A stretch of 64,000 nucleotides of DNA from Brienomyrus brachyistius (Eukaryota > Chordata > Actinopteri > Osteoglossiformes > Mormyridae), in the NCBI RefSeq assembly GCF_023856365.1, contig NC_064548.1, forward strand, positions 8,543,642-8,607,641, in the 5' to 3' direction. How positions within the stretch are numbered: the first letter of the stretch is position 1; the number at the start of each line of letters is the position of its first letter. Under the pieces are notes generated by a model, which did no database searches, was not told the DNA's origin, and was given only the letters and a program-made list of their open reading frames with translations. Below are positions 38,594 to 50,673 of this stretch, one piece after another. The translations under genes were made by a program, and so were the position numbers.

Positions 38594-40383
38594 CTATTGA
38601 TGGTTCCTTTACCAGACTGTTGACATACGGAAAAAAAATTCCATAAAACACATACTAAAAAGTTTTTGCAACTTCCTAATACATACTTACTGAATCATTT
38701 AACTTGGTTACATTTTGTTTTTTACTCTGTACACATTACTCAGGTGATTTGCATACTGACAGTATAATGTGTATCTACAGAGAGATAATGGGTCCTGTAG
38801 ACCGGACCAACCATGTCTCCTCTCACTGGCCAAACGTGACGATTTGGTAAATGTGAACGGAACGAAAGACAATGAAAGAATAGGGTTGGGCTCGCTTGAA
38901 CCGGTGGTGACCAGTGCAGACTAACCACTCCCCTCCCCACTAAGAAAAGAAACTTACCCCCCACCACCCGACCCACCCCCAGCCACTAAAATGGAACAAC
39001 CCAGCAGGCGTCCCTGCCATTGTCTATACAGGACTTAATTCAACTCACTTTTGGTGCCCTGAACGTGACTGCTGGTGCTCAGGACGTACGTGGAATGTTC
39101 AATAGCTTCTGAGCACTGCAGGTTCCCCTGTCCAGTCTATGGTCTCATTTTCCTGATAAATAATTACCACTTGTCTCTATAAAACACCAAGCATATACAA
39201 TTCCTGCAGGGAAAGACATCCAAAGTGCAAGATACACAGGAATTTTTATAAGTAAATATACATAAATATAATCCAAATGTATATGCATGCATTCACAAGT
39301 CCTTGTCTTTCCTTTCATTAATAAATTATATTATCATAAGTACCATCGTAGCCATTCAGCACATCTGACAGGCTGTTGCAGTATCACTTCCTCTGCGCTC
39401 TTAAATAAATGCTTAATAGTAAAATCTCCCTTTACTATTTATAGTTCACTGCATCATAACAGTATTTAAGTTGCGATGTGATATTAATATTATGAATTAT
39501 TGAATGTGCAGGGTTAAGCAGCTTATTTGTACAAAGCCACCCAAGGCAGCCTCAGCTATTTGGCCCAAAAGGCAGCATCTTTTTCAGCAATAGACATTTC
39601 TGATCTTGAATTTGCATAGTTGTCATCAGTGACGAGATATTAAACATTCATTATTCATTTCATTGGCAAATTTACTTAAAGCTTATATTGACTAAATCTA
39701 TATTTATCTTTCAATGCAGTTGTTTTTGCTAAATTCAAATAAATAAAACTGATAAATTACATTCCCGTTATAAGAGCTGGAATTTTGATGGCAATTTGGC
39801 AATTCTGAAAGATTGAAAGAATGTTTTAGATCATTATATGGATATTTTAGGTTTTATGTCATTGCTACGTCTACCAATCAGATAAGGTTTAGAAAAGGTT
39901 AAAGGGCGATCCACTGGAAAGCAGTTTGGACATCAGTCTCACCATGCAGCTCTGATCAGTCAAAACCCAGATATCAGCCATGTGCACAACAGTACAGCTG
40001 TGTGCAGCCAAACTCCACTTATCCTAGCAGTCACCTTCACAGTGTGACAGGGCTCGGCTGCAAGTGGCATTCCATTTTGACCCAAAGGGGACACCGTTCA
40101 TCAAGTCTCCCCCTCTCCTTTGCTAAAACGGCACTTTGACCGGGATTTTCTGCTGGGATGCATCACAAGCCCATAGACGCGATAAATACCCAGGACCGCA
40201 TGTCTTTCCCCCACTCAGGTCTTCTGCCTTGTCATGATGTGATCACAGGATCACACCCCTAATTCCTGCCTTTGAAGATGCCTTAATTAGTAGCCGACGG
40301 AGAAGCCAAAGATCCGCTTTGGCAGAAATGACAGGTGGACCCTCCAGTAGAGTCCAGGTGCTGTGTCAGGAAGCAGGTTTTCC

Positions 40384-40506
40384 TGCTTAGCCGGAAAACT
40401 TCTTGGATTTATGTTACCCCAGTTTAAATGGACTTGACCTGATTTAAATGGTTAACCTACATGTAGACCAGACTACTTTACATCAGTCAAGTTATCCAGC
40501 TAAGCA
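40384..40506. mobile_element. MITE copy B, same family, opposite orientation
   Basis: TGCTTAGCCGGA at 40384 pairs with TCCAGCTAAGCA ending at 40506. Read on the minus strand it matches copy A along its whole length, including TTACCCCAGTTTAAATGG (plus-strand reading) and a CAGACTAC block. Non-coding. Confidence 0.75.
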
Positions 40507-40807
40507 AAAACTGTGGCTTTGTAATACAGGCTCCTGATCTTGAGCAGCAGTAACAATCGGTCCTGGAGTTGAATAAATTTCAGAAATTAGCCTTGGACCA
40601 TCAAGGAGCCCATGGAAGCCCCACATTGGTTCCTGGTGGAGCATTATCACAGACGTCATGGGTGCAGTACATCCCAGAGGAACCAAACTGCCAAAACATT
40701 ATGTAGCTGACATTGCTGTTAATCAAAATTAACATACAGTTCAATATTGGTTTCAAAACCAATATACCAAGAGGTTTTTTTGGCGATTCCGGTTCTTTAG
40801 TTAAAAT

Positions 40808-40975
40808 TTACTTTTTGATCCATTCCTTGTAAATGGCCTTTAAAATCTTCGGAGGGATAAACAACAAGACCAGAACCCAGCCCACAAAGTCAATAAACCC
40901 ACAATCATATCTTAGATCATTTTGTTTTGAGCTTTTCAGAATGGACCCGTGTAAAACAAACAGTGACTGAGACAT
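40808..40975 (-). CDS. Hypothetical 55-aa membrane-type micro-ORF downstream of arl4c
   Basis: An ATG-to-TAA frame of 55 codons, too short for most ORF callers, lies about 0.9 kb downstream of the arl4c stop on the same strand. It starts MSQSLFVLHGS, has a polar KSSKQNDLRYD stretch, then one hydrophobic segment (GFIDFVGWVLVLLFI, about residues 26-40), and ends with a basic amphipathic tail rich in Lys. The layout is that of a single-pass or tail-anchored small membrane protein. It could be a real micro-ORF, a uORF-like frame inside a long arl4c 3' UTR, a terminal exon of an unseen gene (a TCTCAG acceptor-like sequence overlaps the start), a relic of a repeat, or chance. I do not recognise a family. 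The hydrophobic stretch resembles a frame at 3924-3965. Confidence 0.25.
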   Translation of the reverse strand: MSQSLFVLHGSILKSSKQNDLRYDCGFIDFVGWVLVLLFIPPKILKAIYKEWIKK

Positions 40976-40999
40976 ATTTCTCAGTCATAAATGTAAGGT

Positions 41000-41849
41000 G
41001 CTATAGGTGTGTGGGTTTTTAACACTTTAATTTAAAAATACTTCAAATGATTTTGGGTATAATGCACATTGATTTTCTGTTATACAGTGTAATGCATTCT
41101 CTCTCTCCCTCTTTCTCTCTTTAAAGTGCAGAGTAGTGATTGCCACTGTTACTGACCTGGTAAACATTTTAGCAAGAATGAGACTATTTGTCTTCACACT
41201 TAATAGTCCCAAAGTGGATTTCAGAGGCAGATTAATATTCATGGAAAAGCCAGTATACTAATAGGTGAAATAATATCACATTATACCATCTCAGTCAAAT
41301 AACATCTACAGACTCTCAGATTCAATGTCATAAAGAACTCCCGTATAATCTGAACACGTGCTGCAAATGGTCAGGTTCAAAATACATTATAAATTTATAT
41401 ATAATACAAGCAGGGTGGAAAAACAGGAACAAAATTAAAAATAGCTTAAAACAATAGCTTGCTTTTATTAACGGTACTGTAAGGAATGTTCTATTGATGT
41501 CAGTCACAGTGCTTCTTAAAGCCCCTTTATATAAATCGTGAAGTTACGTTAATAATCCATGGTTAAGCAGCAAAAAACAGGAGCCGGCCCGTTTTACTGT
41601 TGTTTTTTTCGATAGCCAAACCCTATGTACACATCATCCTGCGTGCAATATTAAAGCAGAGCGTTCACAGCATCTCTCTGATCCATCAATAGAAATTAAA
41701 CGAAATAAATCACTGCAAAGTAAAGATTTATTTAGGGTGCATCAGTGGCATACTCGGACAGCGCTGGATTACAGTACTTGTGTTAAAAGGAAGAATAATA
41801 CAAAAACTGAAAATAAAAATAAAATGTAAAAAAAAAAAAAAATCTGCCG
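41000..41849 (-). other. Presumed proximal 3' UTR of arl4c with candidate poly(A) signals
   Basis: Downstream of the arl4c stop the sequence is AT-rich and carries no coding signal. On the minus strand AATAAA occurs at 41727-41732 (about 120 bases after the stop) and at 41464-41469. Either could end the transcript, but mammalian ARL4C has a multi-kilobase 3' UTR, so the real end may be further left. A pyrimidine-rich CT block lies at about 41097-41121. The boundary is not defined by the sequence. Confidence 0.35.
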
Positions 41850-42428
41850 TTATCGCTTTTTCTTCTGCTTCAACGACTTTCTGCGTTTGACAATCATCTC
41901 GTATAGCTTGTCCATGCCCTCGTGGAGTCCTTCGCCGATGATGGCACAGGCCGGCTGGACGTGGTAGGTGGTGGCCGGGGTGAGCTCATGAAGAGCCAGC
42001 TGCTTCTCGATATCGGCTACCGGCAGGGATCTGGGCAGGTCCTGCTTGTTGGCGATCACCAGCAGAGGGGTCCCCTGGTTCTCCGCGAATTTGGTGACTT
42101 TGTGCAGCTCGGTTTTGGCCTCCTCCAGGCGGTCCACGTCCACCGAGTCCACCACGTAGATGATGCCGTCCGTGCAGCGGCTGTAGGACTTCCACAAAGG
42201 TCTCAGCTTCTCCTGCCCCCCCACGTCCCAGAAGTGACAGCTGATCCCCTTGGCGGTGCCGTTGCTCAGCTTGATTTTCTCCGTGTTGAAGCCGATCGTC
42301 GGCACCGTGTTCACAAACTCGTTGAATTTCAGACGGTAAAGAACTGTAGTCTTACCGGCAGAGTCCAGACCCAGCATGACAATATGAAGGGACTGAAACG
42401 CAGATATATTGGAAAAACTATTCCCCAT
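41850..42428 (-). CDS. arl4c: ADP-ribosylation factor-like protein 4C (complete, single coding exon)
   Basis: This encodes a 192-residue ARF-family small GTPase, matching the length of vertebrate ARL4C. Visible motifs are the P-loop GLDSAGKT (about residues 20-27), a switch I segment with TVPTIGFNTEK, switch II WDVGGQEKLRP (67-77, with the catalytic-type Gln at 72), NKQD (127-130) and CAI (161-163). Gly2 after the initiator fits N-myristoylation, and the C-terminal KRRKSLKQKKKR tail is the polybasic membrane/nuclear signal typical of ARL4 proteins. I chose the ATG at 42428: it has A at -3 and G at +4 and gives the family's usual N-terminus. The frame stays open three codons upstream only to a GTG, which is not a plausible start. 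Family knowledge: ARL4 proteins sit at the plasma membrane, recruit cytohesin/ARNO and activate ARF6 to remodel actin. The ISAFQSLHIVMLGLD segment favours ARL4C over ARL4A or ARL4D. Stop is TAA. Confidence 0.97.
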   Translation of the reverse strand: MGNSFSNISAFQSLHIVMLGLDSAGKTTVLYRLKFNEFVNTVPTIGFNTEKIKLSNGTAKGISCHFWDVGGQEKLRPLWKSYSRCTDGIIYVVDSVDVDRLEEAKTELHKVTKFAENQGTPLLVIANKQDLPRSLPVADIEKQLALHELTPATTYHVQPACAIIGEGLHEGMDKLYEMIVKRRKSLKQKKKR

Positions 42429-43100
42429 CTTTTCCACAGTTATTTTAATTAAAGACAGATAAAATGATGCTTAGAGCATATCAGTTGCTCTTGGTCAAAG
42501 GCATCTGTTTGCTGAAATATTCAGTAATCAGAGCAGGTAAAATTCTTCAGCGTTGCGGTTTTCACTTAAACCAAAATGTTGCATGAATCGGTGCATGAAA
42601 AACATGCATGTCAGTGGCACGATCACCTCCTCCGGTCCCTCTGCAGCAGTGGGAATGCGGTGCCGGCGCTCGCATTAGCATTCTCCGCGCACATCCCACT
42701 TAAAATACGATTTCCTTACACCCGGATCCCAATGCATCTGCCGCTCCTGCCCTGCCCCCGTCAACCGAGACTGCCGATCGGATCCCTCTGGTGTCCGTCA
42801 GCTCGGTGCCGCAGCAGACGCAGATCTAGAAACGCATCGCAATCCAACAGATGCCCTGCGGGGACTGAGGGTCCCCCAATTTTGGAAGTAATCCAGAAAA
42901 ACAACGCAAATTTTAAAAAAGAAGAAGATAAAAAAAAACTCCAGGGTTTGTTTCAATTATGTTGCGTAGTCCTATGAAACACCTGAAAACAGTATTTCAG
43001 GTCGCAGCAGCTTCCCCTTCTGCATACATAGTGGCGAAAGGCGTCCAGGCACCGATAGAAAAGCCTAAGGAGCCGCGCACGCCATCCGCAGACCCCGCCC
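42429..43100 (-). promoter_or_regulatory. Presumed 5' UTR and CpG-rich promoter region of arl4c
   Basis: The few hundred bases upstream of the arl4c start, especially about 42610-42850 and 43010-43095, are visibly richer in CG dinucleotides than the surrounding AT-rich DNA. This is what is expected for a CpG-island promoter of a widely expressed GTPase gene. No TATA box at an obvious position was recognised and the transcription start cannot be placed from sequence alone. A short A-rich stretch lies near 42896-42940. The extent given is an inference from base composition. Confidence 0.45.
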
Positions 43101-45230
43101 ACACGGGCCGGCCAAAGCATGGATCTCATTAACCCATTCATGCAAGGTGTCTGCATTTTTACACAGTTAGTGTAAAGCTATTTGGAGTAAACATAAGATT
43201 ATGGTAACCACAGTGGAAAAACCACAGTCAAAAACGGTAAAATTTCACCTCTGCTCCCAAGAGAAGTAGAACTACTGCCTACGAAATCTAGCATAATGCA
43301 GAGAAACTGATCTAAAGTTATGCACGAAAGGGTTAAAGCCCGGTTCAGGGAGACTGTGGCCCTGAATACACCATTAACAGCGGTGTCTTTCAGCATGCTG
43401 GAGACTCCGCATCAGGATGTAATGGCAGCTCAACTTATGACAGAAATGTTATAAATAATGACCTGATATCTGCGTCTCAAGGGGGTCAACAAATTTTCTG
43501 TTTGGCCAAACCGTGCATAATTATGGTAGGTGTAGATGGAAAAACCTTGTAGCGTGTAGGGATGGGTGATGCCAGTGATTTTCTGTTCGATCCTGTACTA
43601 AGGTTAGTATCGTCGATACTAACCCTGGAATTAGGGCCCCTCCAACCCTGGCGATAAAATGCCGGCAGTGTCCGGACCCCTGAAAGTCTTCCGCTTTCTC
43701 CCCCCTTATGGGCACCCGGGCAGTAGCTCCCTGTTCCACTCCCTATTATAATATAAACACTTACTATTACTTAAAAAAATGCAAATTAACCATTACTCTC
43801 TGATGGAAATTGGCAGATACACTTATTAGAAAATTATACTTACTATGAAAGTGCCAATATATATATATGGATGTCACCTGTCTTGCGTTCTACGCTTTCT
43901 TGGACAGGCTAAAGACTCAAATGGACACAACCAAGCAAGAAACTAACTTAAAATTGTTTAATCATATTCATGATGAACCTAATAAAATAATGTATACCTG
44001 TTCTTGGGCGTTTCCAGCACATACACCAACACGTATACGATTAAGTCAAAATGTGCGATATATGATTAGTCTTAGTTACACTATTTGTGGAATTTGGGAA
44101 TTAGAAATCATAATACCCTGCGTGTGCGTCTCAGGTATCGTGCTTGTTGAATTTAATCCACGGATACTGTTACAATACAGGGATATTATTTTCATTGTTC
44201 CGTGGAAAAAAAAAACATTATGAATTCATTTAAAGCTCCGTTGAAAGTCGACTGCATGTAACGCGTTCCTAGGAAACAGACATATTCCTGGCGGTATTCT
44301 GGCGACCCCTAGTGGACATACTTTAAACGACCAAATATTAAGCAGATCGAGTCTATTCCGCTGTAATTCGAAATAACTCGTCGAAACGGTTTATAAATAC
44401 TGATCACTATGCACGCGAATACTGCTTTTAAAACAGTATACCCATGTCAGAGATCCCCACTTATAAAGATAAAGAATGAATTATTATTTTCCTATTAACA
44501 GATCTGCTGCCACTTGCAATGATATTGCGGCGTTGCATAAATTCCAAAGGCCAAAACATACAATAACAGACATATATGTTTTATTTAAATACTGTGTTAA
44601 GCATATATAAATGAACAATACAAAACAAGCCCAAAAGAGCACATAGATTCAAGGTTCACAAAACAATTTTATCACATTAAGCTGATTTCACAGACCCAAA
44701 AAAACTTGACAGACCTTTTATGCCCATAACAGCTTATTTCTGTGTATTTTTCTAACAGACAAGATGCAACAATGCCATAAAACAATGGTTTTTGTTTTGC
44801 TTTGCTTCCTGCATTTCGCCGGAAATGTTGGCTCTGAAGAAAACTGCTTATTGATGTTGCAGTATTTATCTTTAAAAGATTTGGTGATGTGTTTCTTACC
44901 TTAGTCTCCCCAGCTGTGACTATCCGCCCCTGGTGATTAATTTTTATTGTGACATGTCAAAGTGTGACTGGATGTACATTATCAGCTTGTCTGAGCTACT
45001 CAAAGGGTTTATAAGCTGGCAAATGTTCACCCACTGGTACGAATTTACCTAGTCATAAATATGCCGACTCGACAAACAGGATGTGTGCTGAGACTCCAGT
45101 CCCCATATAGTCAGGAAGTAAGGAAAGTTACACCCCCCACCATTTTGGAATAGCTAATTATTCATCTTCTCAGAGGCCTTCCCACGCAAGCCCTTGAGGG
45201 GGCGCCGGCGAGCATATTCCGCCTCTGATG
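43101..45230. other. Intergenic upstream of ARL4C, no gene recognised
   Basis: It holds a short perfect palindrome at 43603-43623 and no repeats or exons that I can support. The 118-codon plus frame at 43867-44223 is in AT-rich DNA without domain evidence. Confidence 0.45.
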
Positions 45231-45290
45231 TGCACGCTGTCAGACGCTGCACGCTGTCAGACACTGCACGCTGTCAGACACTGCACGCTG
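45231..45290. repeat. 17-bp tandem repeat, 3.5 copies
   Basis: TGCACGCTGTCAGAC(G/A)C repeated in tandem with one substitution between units. Confidence 0.85.
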
Positions 45291-45989
45291 GAGGCTTTGT
45301 CAAGCCCAGACACACACTTGAAAGGGAATGCTTTCCGGCTACGCACCCAGCACACTCAAGCAACTCAAGCTGATTCACATTCCTATGGGTGCCTTGCCTT
45401 CCAAATGGGGGCTGTGGCATTGAATGGGTATCGGTTTTACTACTTGGGCAACTAGGTAGGTCCCAAAATTACCCCACGAAAACAGCATGATCAGAGAGAT
45501 ATGCCCTCACCTGTTTTCTGCTGTCAATATTTTGTGTTAGATTTATACGATTAAATGACAGTTTTTCTGAACTGCTAATACACATTTCCAAAGATCTCCT
45601 CTCCTTTCCTCAAAACACAAAGCGTAAACCCTAACATTCAAGCTACACTCACAAAACCATTGACTCGTCTTGCAAAATCAAGCAATCTTCTCAAAACTCC
45701 CAGAAATCTTTGCTGAAAAGCAAGCACTGCTTTCAGATCAAGCATCAAACTGGACAGTTAAATGCACACTACTGAGCAGGCATTACACACTACAGCAAAA
45801 ACCCTGAGAACACTACTAGTCAAAACTGTTCTGTAGAGGAACGTTTACTGTGGATGTGGCTTCTGCATGTTGAGCCACAAAATTGGAAGCTCAAGACTAT
45901 AAAAATAAAGTCTACCAAATATGTTTGTACACAATTATACTAAACCGATATGTGATATTTGTAGTAAAATGTTGTGCAACTGCCAAGCC

Positions 45990-46240
45990 CGAGTCAAGGA
46001 AGAATATTCATTCAGCCTCATTACTATTGGTGTCTCTGAGGTTAGGGATCTGGTCAGTAGCTGGAAGATTGATTATTTTACTCCATTGGGCCCTTGCACA
46101 AGGCCCTTAACCTGTAATTGCTTCCTCCTGGGTATGATGTTAATTTACACCCAGCCCTATAAGGAGGTCCTCCAACCTACAGGTAAAAGCTTGGGGTCTG
46201 TGGCAGGATTGGCACTCCAGCTGCCAGAAAACACCTTATA
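45990..46240 (+). mobile_element. Degenerate SINE-like repeat
   Basis: GGGATCTGGTCAGTAGCTGG, CATTGGGCCCTTGCACAAGG CCC and the downstream GGATTGGCACTCCAGC resemble landmarks of fish SINE tails. A 202-codon plus-strand frame (45921-46529) crosses this copy and is judged spurious. Confidence 0.4.
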
Positions 46241-48943
46241 CTGGTCTATTCGGACTAGTGTGGTGCTGAGGTATCTCCCACCACATGGCTGCACTCAGGT
46301 TCTCATCCCTGAGGTGGTTTGTCGTGTGGTGGGTGTGGCAACGCACTGTACTCAGTGCATACTCCTTACCGCTCTCTCATCACCATATCTCAAGGCTGAG
46401 TCAGGACAGAGAACTCTGCATCACAGGAAATGCTCTCCCTTGCTGGCGATGAGGGAAGAATCCTCTATGCCGAAATTCAACTCACCTATGGTGCTCACAC
46501 TCTCATCTGGCATGGATTCTATATTCTAGTCACTCTATGGCTTCTACAAATGATTAAAAACACGTGTGAACAGATTTGAGTCATTTTGTTCAAATGATGG
46601 CTACTGTCTGCTGGCTGATACCCATGTTTGCTATTTTGCATCAAAGTTCACCATAGTGCAAAATGTGTGTTCGATGAATGAGAATGTAGAGTGTAGAGTG
46701 ACTCAGGTGACTCAGATCTGCAAATTACATCTAACTAGGTGAGCACTGTCTAACGGCTTGCCAAAGGCGTGACTGAATTTTGGTAATTGGCAGTTTTGTT
46801 CGAAGGATGGGGTTTAGTGTTTTAGCAATTCAGAAAAACTGTAATGGTAATGTGGTGGTAATAAATTACTAAATAATAAATATTCCAAAGTGACTAAAAG
46901 TTTAAGTAATATAATATCCAAAGCATGTGTTAAGATTCAGTAAAACTGGTTTCCACGTAAAAGGTCATTGATCTCATGGATTCCCTGAACAGATATGACA
47001 GCCTATTTTTGATGCTCTTTAGAAGCCAAAATACCTGTGGAATTAATGCTCATCGCCACTGATTAACTGAACAATAACTGCCAGTATGACATACGCAGCA
47101 ATGGGCATCAAATAGAAGCAAGCAAAACTATGCAGGATTAACAATAAACAGATTCTGGTGCCTGAAAACCATGTGACTCGCTAGATGGCAGTAGATAACC
47201 AGAGAAAGCCCACAATTCCAGTATTACTCTCATTTTTAAAACAATCATGTTTTTGGCCATTGTAAACTATTTTCAATTAATCCAAAATTCCAAGTATATG
47301 TGGAATAACCTTTATTTATTTATTTTTAAATCACACTTAAGGCAAAAACGATGATCCAAACAATGATCCTTTAAATTAACGGAGATGAAAATACTCACAG
47401 AGCACAATGCGCACAGAAAAGAACTTTAAATGACAAATTTGAAATAGTAGAAGCTGAACAATGGTAGGAGAGAATGCGTAAGAGAGACATATTAGCCAAA
47501 CTGTGGCTCATTTCCTTTCAGGATAAAGGGGCTCATTTTTAATGTCCAGCCTGACAGGAAAATATGACATGGGGGCTGAGCCAGGCATGGTGGGTAACTG
47601 AAGGTGGGACGTGCAGGGCGTCGGGACGAAATTAGATGGGGGGAGGGAGGTGCAGAGGAGAAGCGGAAGAGCGAACAAAAGCGAAGGTTCCGGCTATTTT
47701 CAGACACTCAGAGCAAGAAGGAAACCAGAAGATTCCCAGAGGCAAAACAGAGCTTTACACTGTCTGACAATCGCTGGAAAGGGCCGGGGGGGTTATTAAC
47801 CCATTTTGCGGAGATCAAAGTGCACTCGCTACCCGTGTCCCTCAAAGTAAATAAATCGTCTGAGCCGTAATCCTATCAGCCATCTACTCGACATCCTTAC
47901 GTTTGCGGGTTTATACAGAAATCGTGCGTCAGCAGACCCATCGCCTCGGAATCTCACTCAGTCTTCTGTATCCATCCAGCCGACACAAAAATCATGCTGA
48001 CAACCTTCCATCGTGGGGTGGGGGGTGGGCTGCGCAGATGTGTCCCAGGTGGGATACAAGCCAGGAACAGAACTGGCTTGAAGGTTCTGGAAAGTGCCTT
48101 ATTAACACCCCCCCCCCCCCCCCCCCCCAAAAAAGTAACAGATAATGAAGCCGAACTTTCAAAAGCCCTCTCATGCCTACAATGCTCCAACTGCTTTGGG
48201 GGTCCTGTTCTTCTGAATTGGCATTGAAACACTTAAAAGTATCGATGGAGGCTTTCGCTCTTCTGAGAACATGCACGATGGACCTTGGCTGCTTTGTGAG
48301 CAGGAAACTCCTCGTGAGCGCAGATGGCATGTTATCACGCGCGATACTGGACCGCTGGAGGGCAGAGAGTTTCCAGTCTCCAATGAAATCGCCTCATATC
48401 CTGCTTATCCAAACAACGCTGTGCTTAAGATTACTCTGCTGCTAAGGACAGCACCCTCACCCCCTCCACGCACAGTAAATCCAGTCCTTATTCAGAAACG
48501 CTGACATTAACAAATTGTAGAAGGACGGTCGGTGAGAGACGGCTCGTGGAGCAGAAAGAGGAGGCGAGAGGAATGGCTTCGGCTGATGACTGCTTTACAA
48601 AGACGGCTTTGGATTTCTGCTCGACATCACTCTTTATGCTTGGAAAGGAAGTGAGCAAACTCACCTCCCGGCTGTTTTTCTAAACCCTTTAAAGATGATG
48701 CAAGCTTTGGAGTAGAGTTTTCCCTCAGTATTAATGAAAACATGCAGTTTATTCATTTTCTTGGGTGAGCAATTAGGAGAATTAATCTTGAAATGTGTGG
48801 AGGCGTTTATATTAAAATGGGTACTTGGTATGCACACAAGTCAGGGAAAGTAAAACAGGGCTTTGTGATGTCAAATGTAATACAAAGTCAAAATGTCAAA
48901 CCTTCTTTGAACACCTGGATAACATTACATGCTCTATAAAGCA
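46241..48943. other. Intergenic, no gene recognised
   Basis: Apart from the poly-C run at 48108 this is mixed sequence. An AT-rich block at about 48730-48820 (TTTATTCATTTTCTTGGGTG, AGAATTAATCTTGAAATG) has the look of a conserved non-coding element, without proof. Confidence 0.4.
48108..48128. repeat. Poly-C tract (21)
   Basis: An uninterrupted run of C followed by AAAAAAG. Proline/glycine runs in overlapping frames reflect only this tract. Confidence 0.95.
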
Positions 48944-48963
48944 ACACACACACACACACACAT

Positions 48964-49003
<40 letters not shown>

Positions 49004-49012
49004 ACACACACA
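48944..49012. repeat. (CA)n microsatellite
   Basis: About 33 CA units with interruptions (ATG, ATA), directly followed by the (ATCC)n tail of the SINE at 49016. Confidence 0.95.
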
Positions 49013-49015
49013 TAT

Positions 49016-49290
49016 ATCCATCCATCCATCCATCCATCCATCCATTTTCCAAACCGTTTATCCTACTGGGTCGTGGGGGGTCCGGTACCTATCCCGGAAG
49101 CAATGGGCACGAGGCAGGGAATAACCCAGGATGGGGGGCCAGCCCATCACAGGGCACACTCACATACCATTCGCTCACACATGCATTACTACAGGCAATT
49201 TAGCAACTCCAATTAGCCTCAGCATGTTTTTGGACTGTGGGGGGAAACCGGAGTACCCGGAGGAAAGCCCACGACGGGGGGAGATGAGGG
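49016..49290 (-). mobile_element. Same SINE family: tail and body, head lost
   Basis: An (ATCC)n run (49016-49044) leads into CCATTTTCCAAACCGTTTATC, TATCCCGGAAGCAATGGGCA, GCAATTTAGCAACTCCAATT and TTTTTGGACTGTGGGGGGAA, all familiar body sequence of this family in reverse orientation. The copy breaks at about 49290, where a CTAT microsatellite begins, so the pol-III head is absent. Confidence 0.7.
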
Positions 49291-49291
49291 G

Positions 49292-49390
<99 letters not shown>

Positions 49391-49411
49391 GTCTTTCTGT
49401 CTGTCTGTCTG
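49292..49411. repeat. (CTAT)n / (CTGT)n microsatellite
   Basis: About 24 perfect CTAT units, then a short CTGT/CTTT run. It begins exactly where the SINE copy at 49016 breaks off. Confidence 0.95.
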
Positions 49412-50586
49412 TTACAGTGTTTTTATGTTACGATTGAGCTGTGTTTGTCTTATCACTCTAGTGCAGTGTTCTGTATTAAAACTACTGTTTGTGTGGCTCC
49501 TATAATTGGCTAAACAATGCGATGACTAAATGGCTAAATAATGGCGAACATTGCAATGTTTATTTAACCTAATAGGTTGTAGATCAAGACCCAGGTTGTG
49601 TCCTGATGTATTAACCTAGAACAGTATTTAACCTAAACCGAGCACCTGCTGTAACCCAGTTAGCACCATAAAAGAGCCACTTCTGCGAATAGTGATACAA
49701 TTAATCAACCAATGTGTTTGGATTCCAAAAAATGAGACTTGTAGTTTTGCTCGATTGCTTTGAAGCAAATCCCAAATGACAACTAACATTTGCAAAACCA
49801 GAAGTGTCATCCCCACAAAATAATGTCACTTTTGCACAGCAGAACATAATTTCTCATTGCTTCACACAAACTCATGAATATTTTAGTATATATAAGCAAA
49901 CAGTTTTCAGCAATTGTCATCATTTGGCACAATTTTCAGTTGATTTAGTCTTGTTGGTCAAAACAGATTTCAGCTATCTGAGTGCATTTTTATACTTTTG
50001 GTTCCCACTGTACATAATGTTGTTCTTGTGTTGCTATTTTGCTGTTTTGTGTTATAAAGTGCTGTGTGACCTTTTTGCTATTGTACTGTGTCTTGAGATG
50101 TGAAGAAGTTACATGCCAGTGAACTTTATATACTGCAATGTAGAGCCTTGCAATGTTGAAGCTGGTGTCTTGGACATAAATAAGTATCAACTGGCTAATG
50201 AAAAATGATCAGTCTGACAATGAGAAAGTGGGAACCGATGATTTTTCAGAATTGTGGAGCTCAGGAGCATACTTACACTGACATACTGACAATTTATCTA
50301 AGCATTTTGAGTCTCATGATTAAAACAATGCTGATTGTACTTTTCATTTTGGTGACATTGACTAATTCATTGGTGTAATTATTCACTTTTGAGACATGAG
50401 TTAATTTAAGTTGCAGCCTTTTACAGCAGTGGCAGTGTTGTGCTATATGCATGAACCGTTCTGAGAAATGCCCCTTTTGCCTTGAGAATGTTAAGTATAT
50501 TACACAAAACGTAATCCAGAAAAACCCTAACATTCAATCAGAAGGGGAAAAGCCTCTATAACCGAATCATGTCCGCAGCAAAACGA

Positions 50587-50641
50587 CGTGTGTGTGTGTG
50601 TGTGAACAGAAAGAGAGGCAGACAGACAGACAGACAGACAG

Positions 50642-50673
<32 letters not shown>

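Larger units (their letters stand above)
36237..40383. other. Intergenic upstream flank of the ARL4C 3' side
   Basis: Long AT-rich, mostly repeat-poor sequence. Blocks at about 37160-37280 and 39620-39770 are rich in homeodomain-type TAAT/ATTA cores and could be conserved enhancers. Apart from the composite repeat at 38325 and the poly-G run at 38573, nothing is recognised. Confidence 0.4.

Noticed and set aside
42429..42437. N-terminal extension of ARL4C by three codons
   Set aside because: The extension begins at GTG, not ATG. The ATG at 42428 has good context and gives the conserved Met-Gly-Asn start needed for myristoylation.
45921..46529. 202-codon plus-strand protein
   Set aside because: The frame crosses a degenerate SINE and shows no domain or composition of a real protein.
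47954..48330. Pro/Gly-rich proteins
   Set aside because: They result from frames crossing the 21-base poly-C tract.
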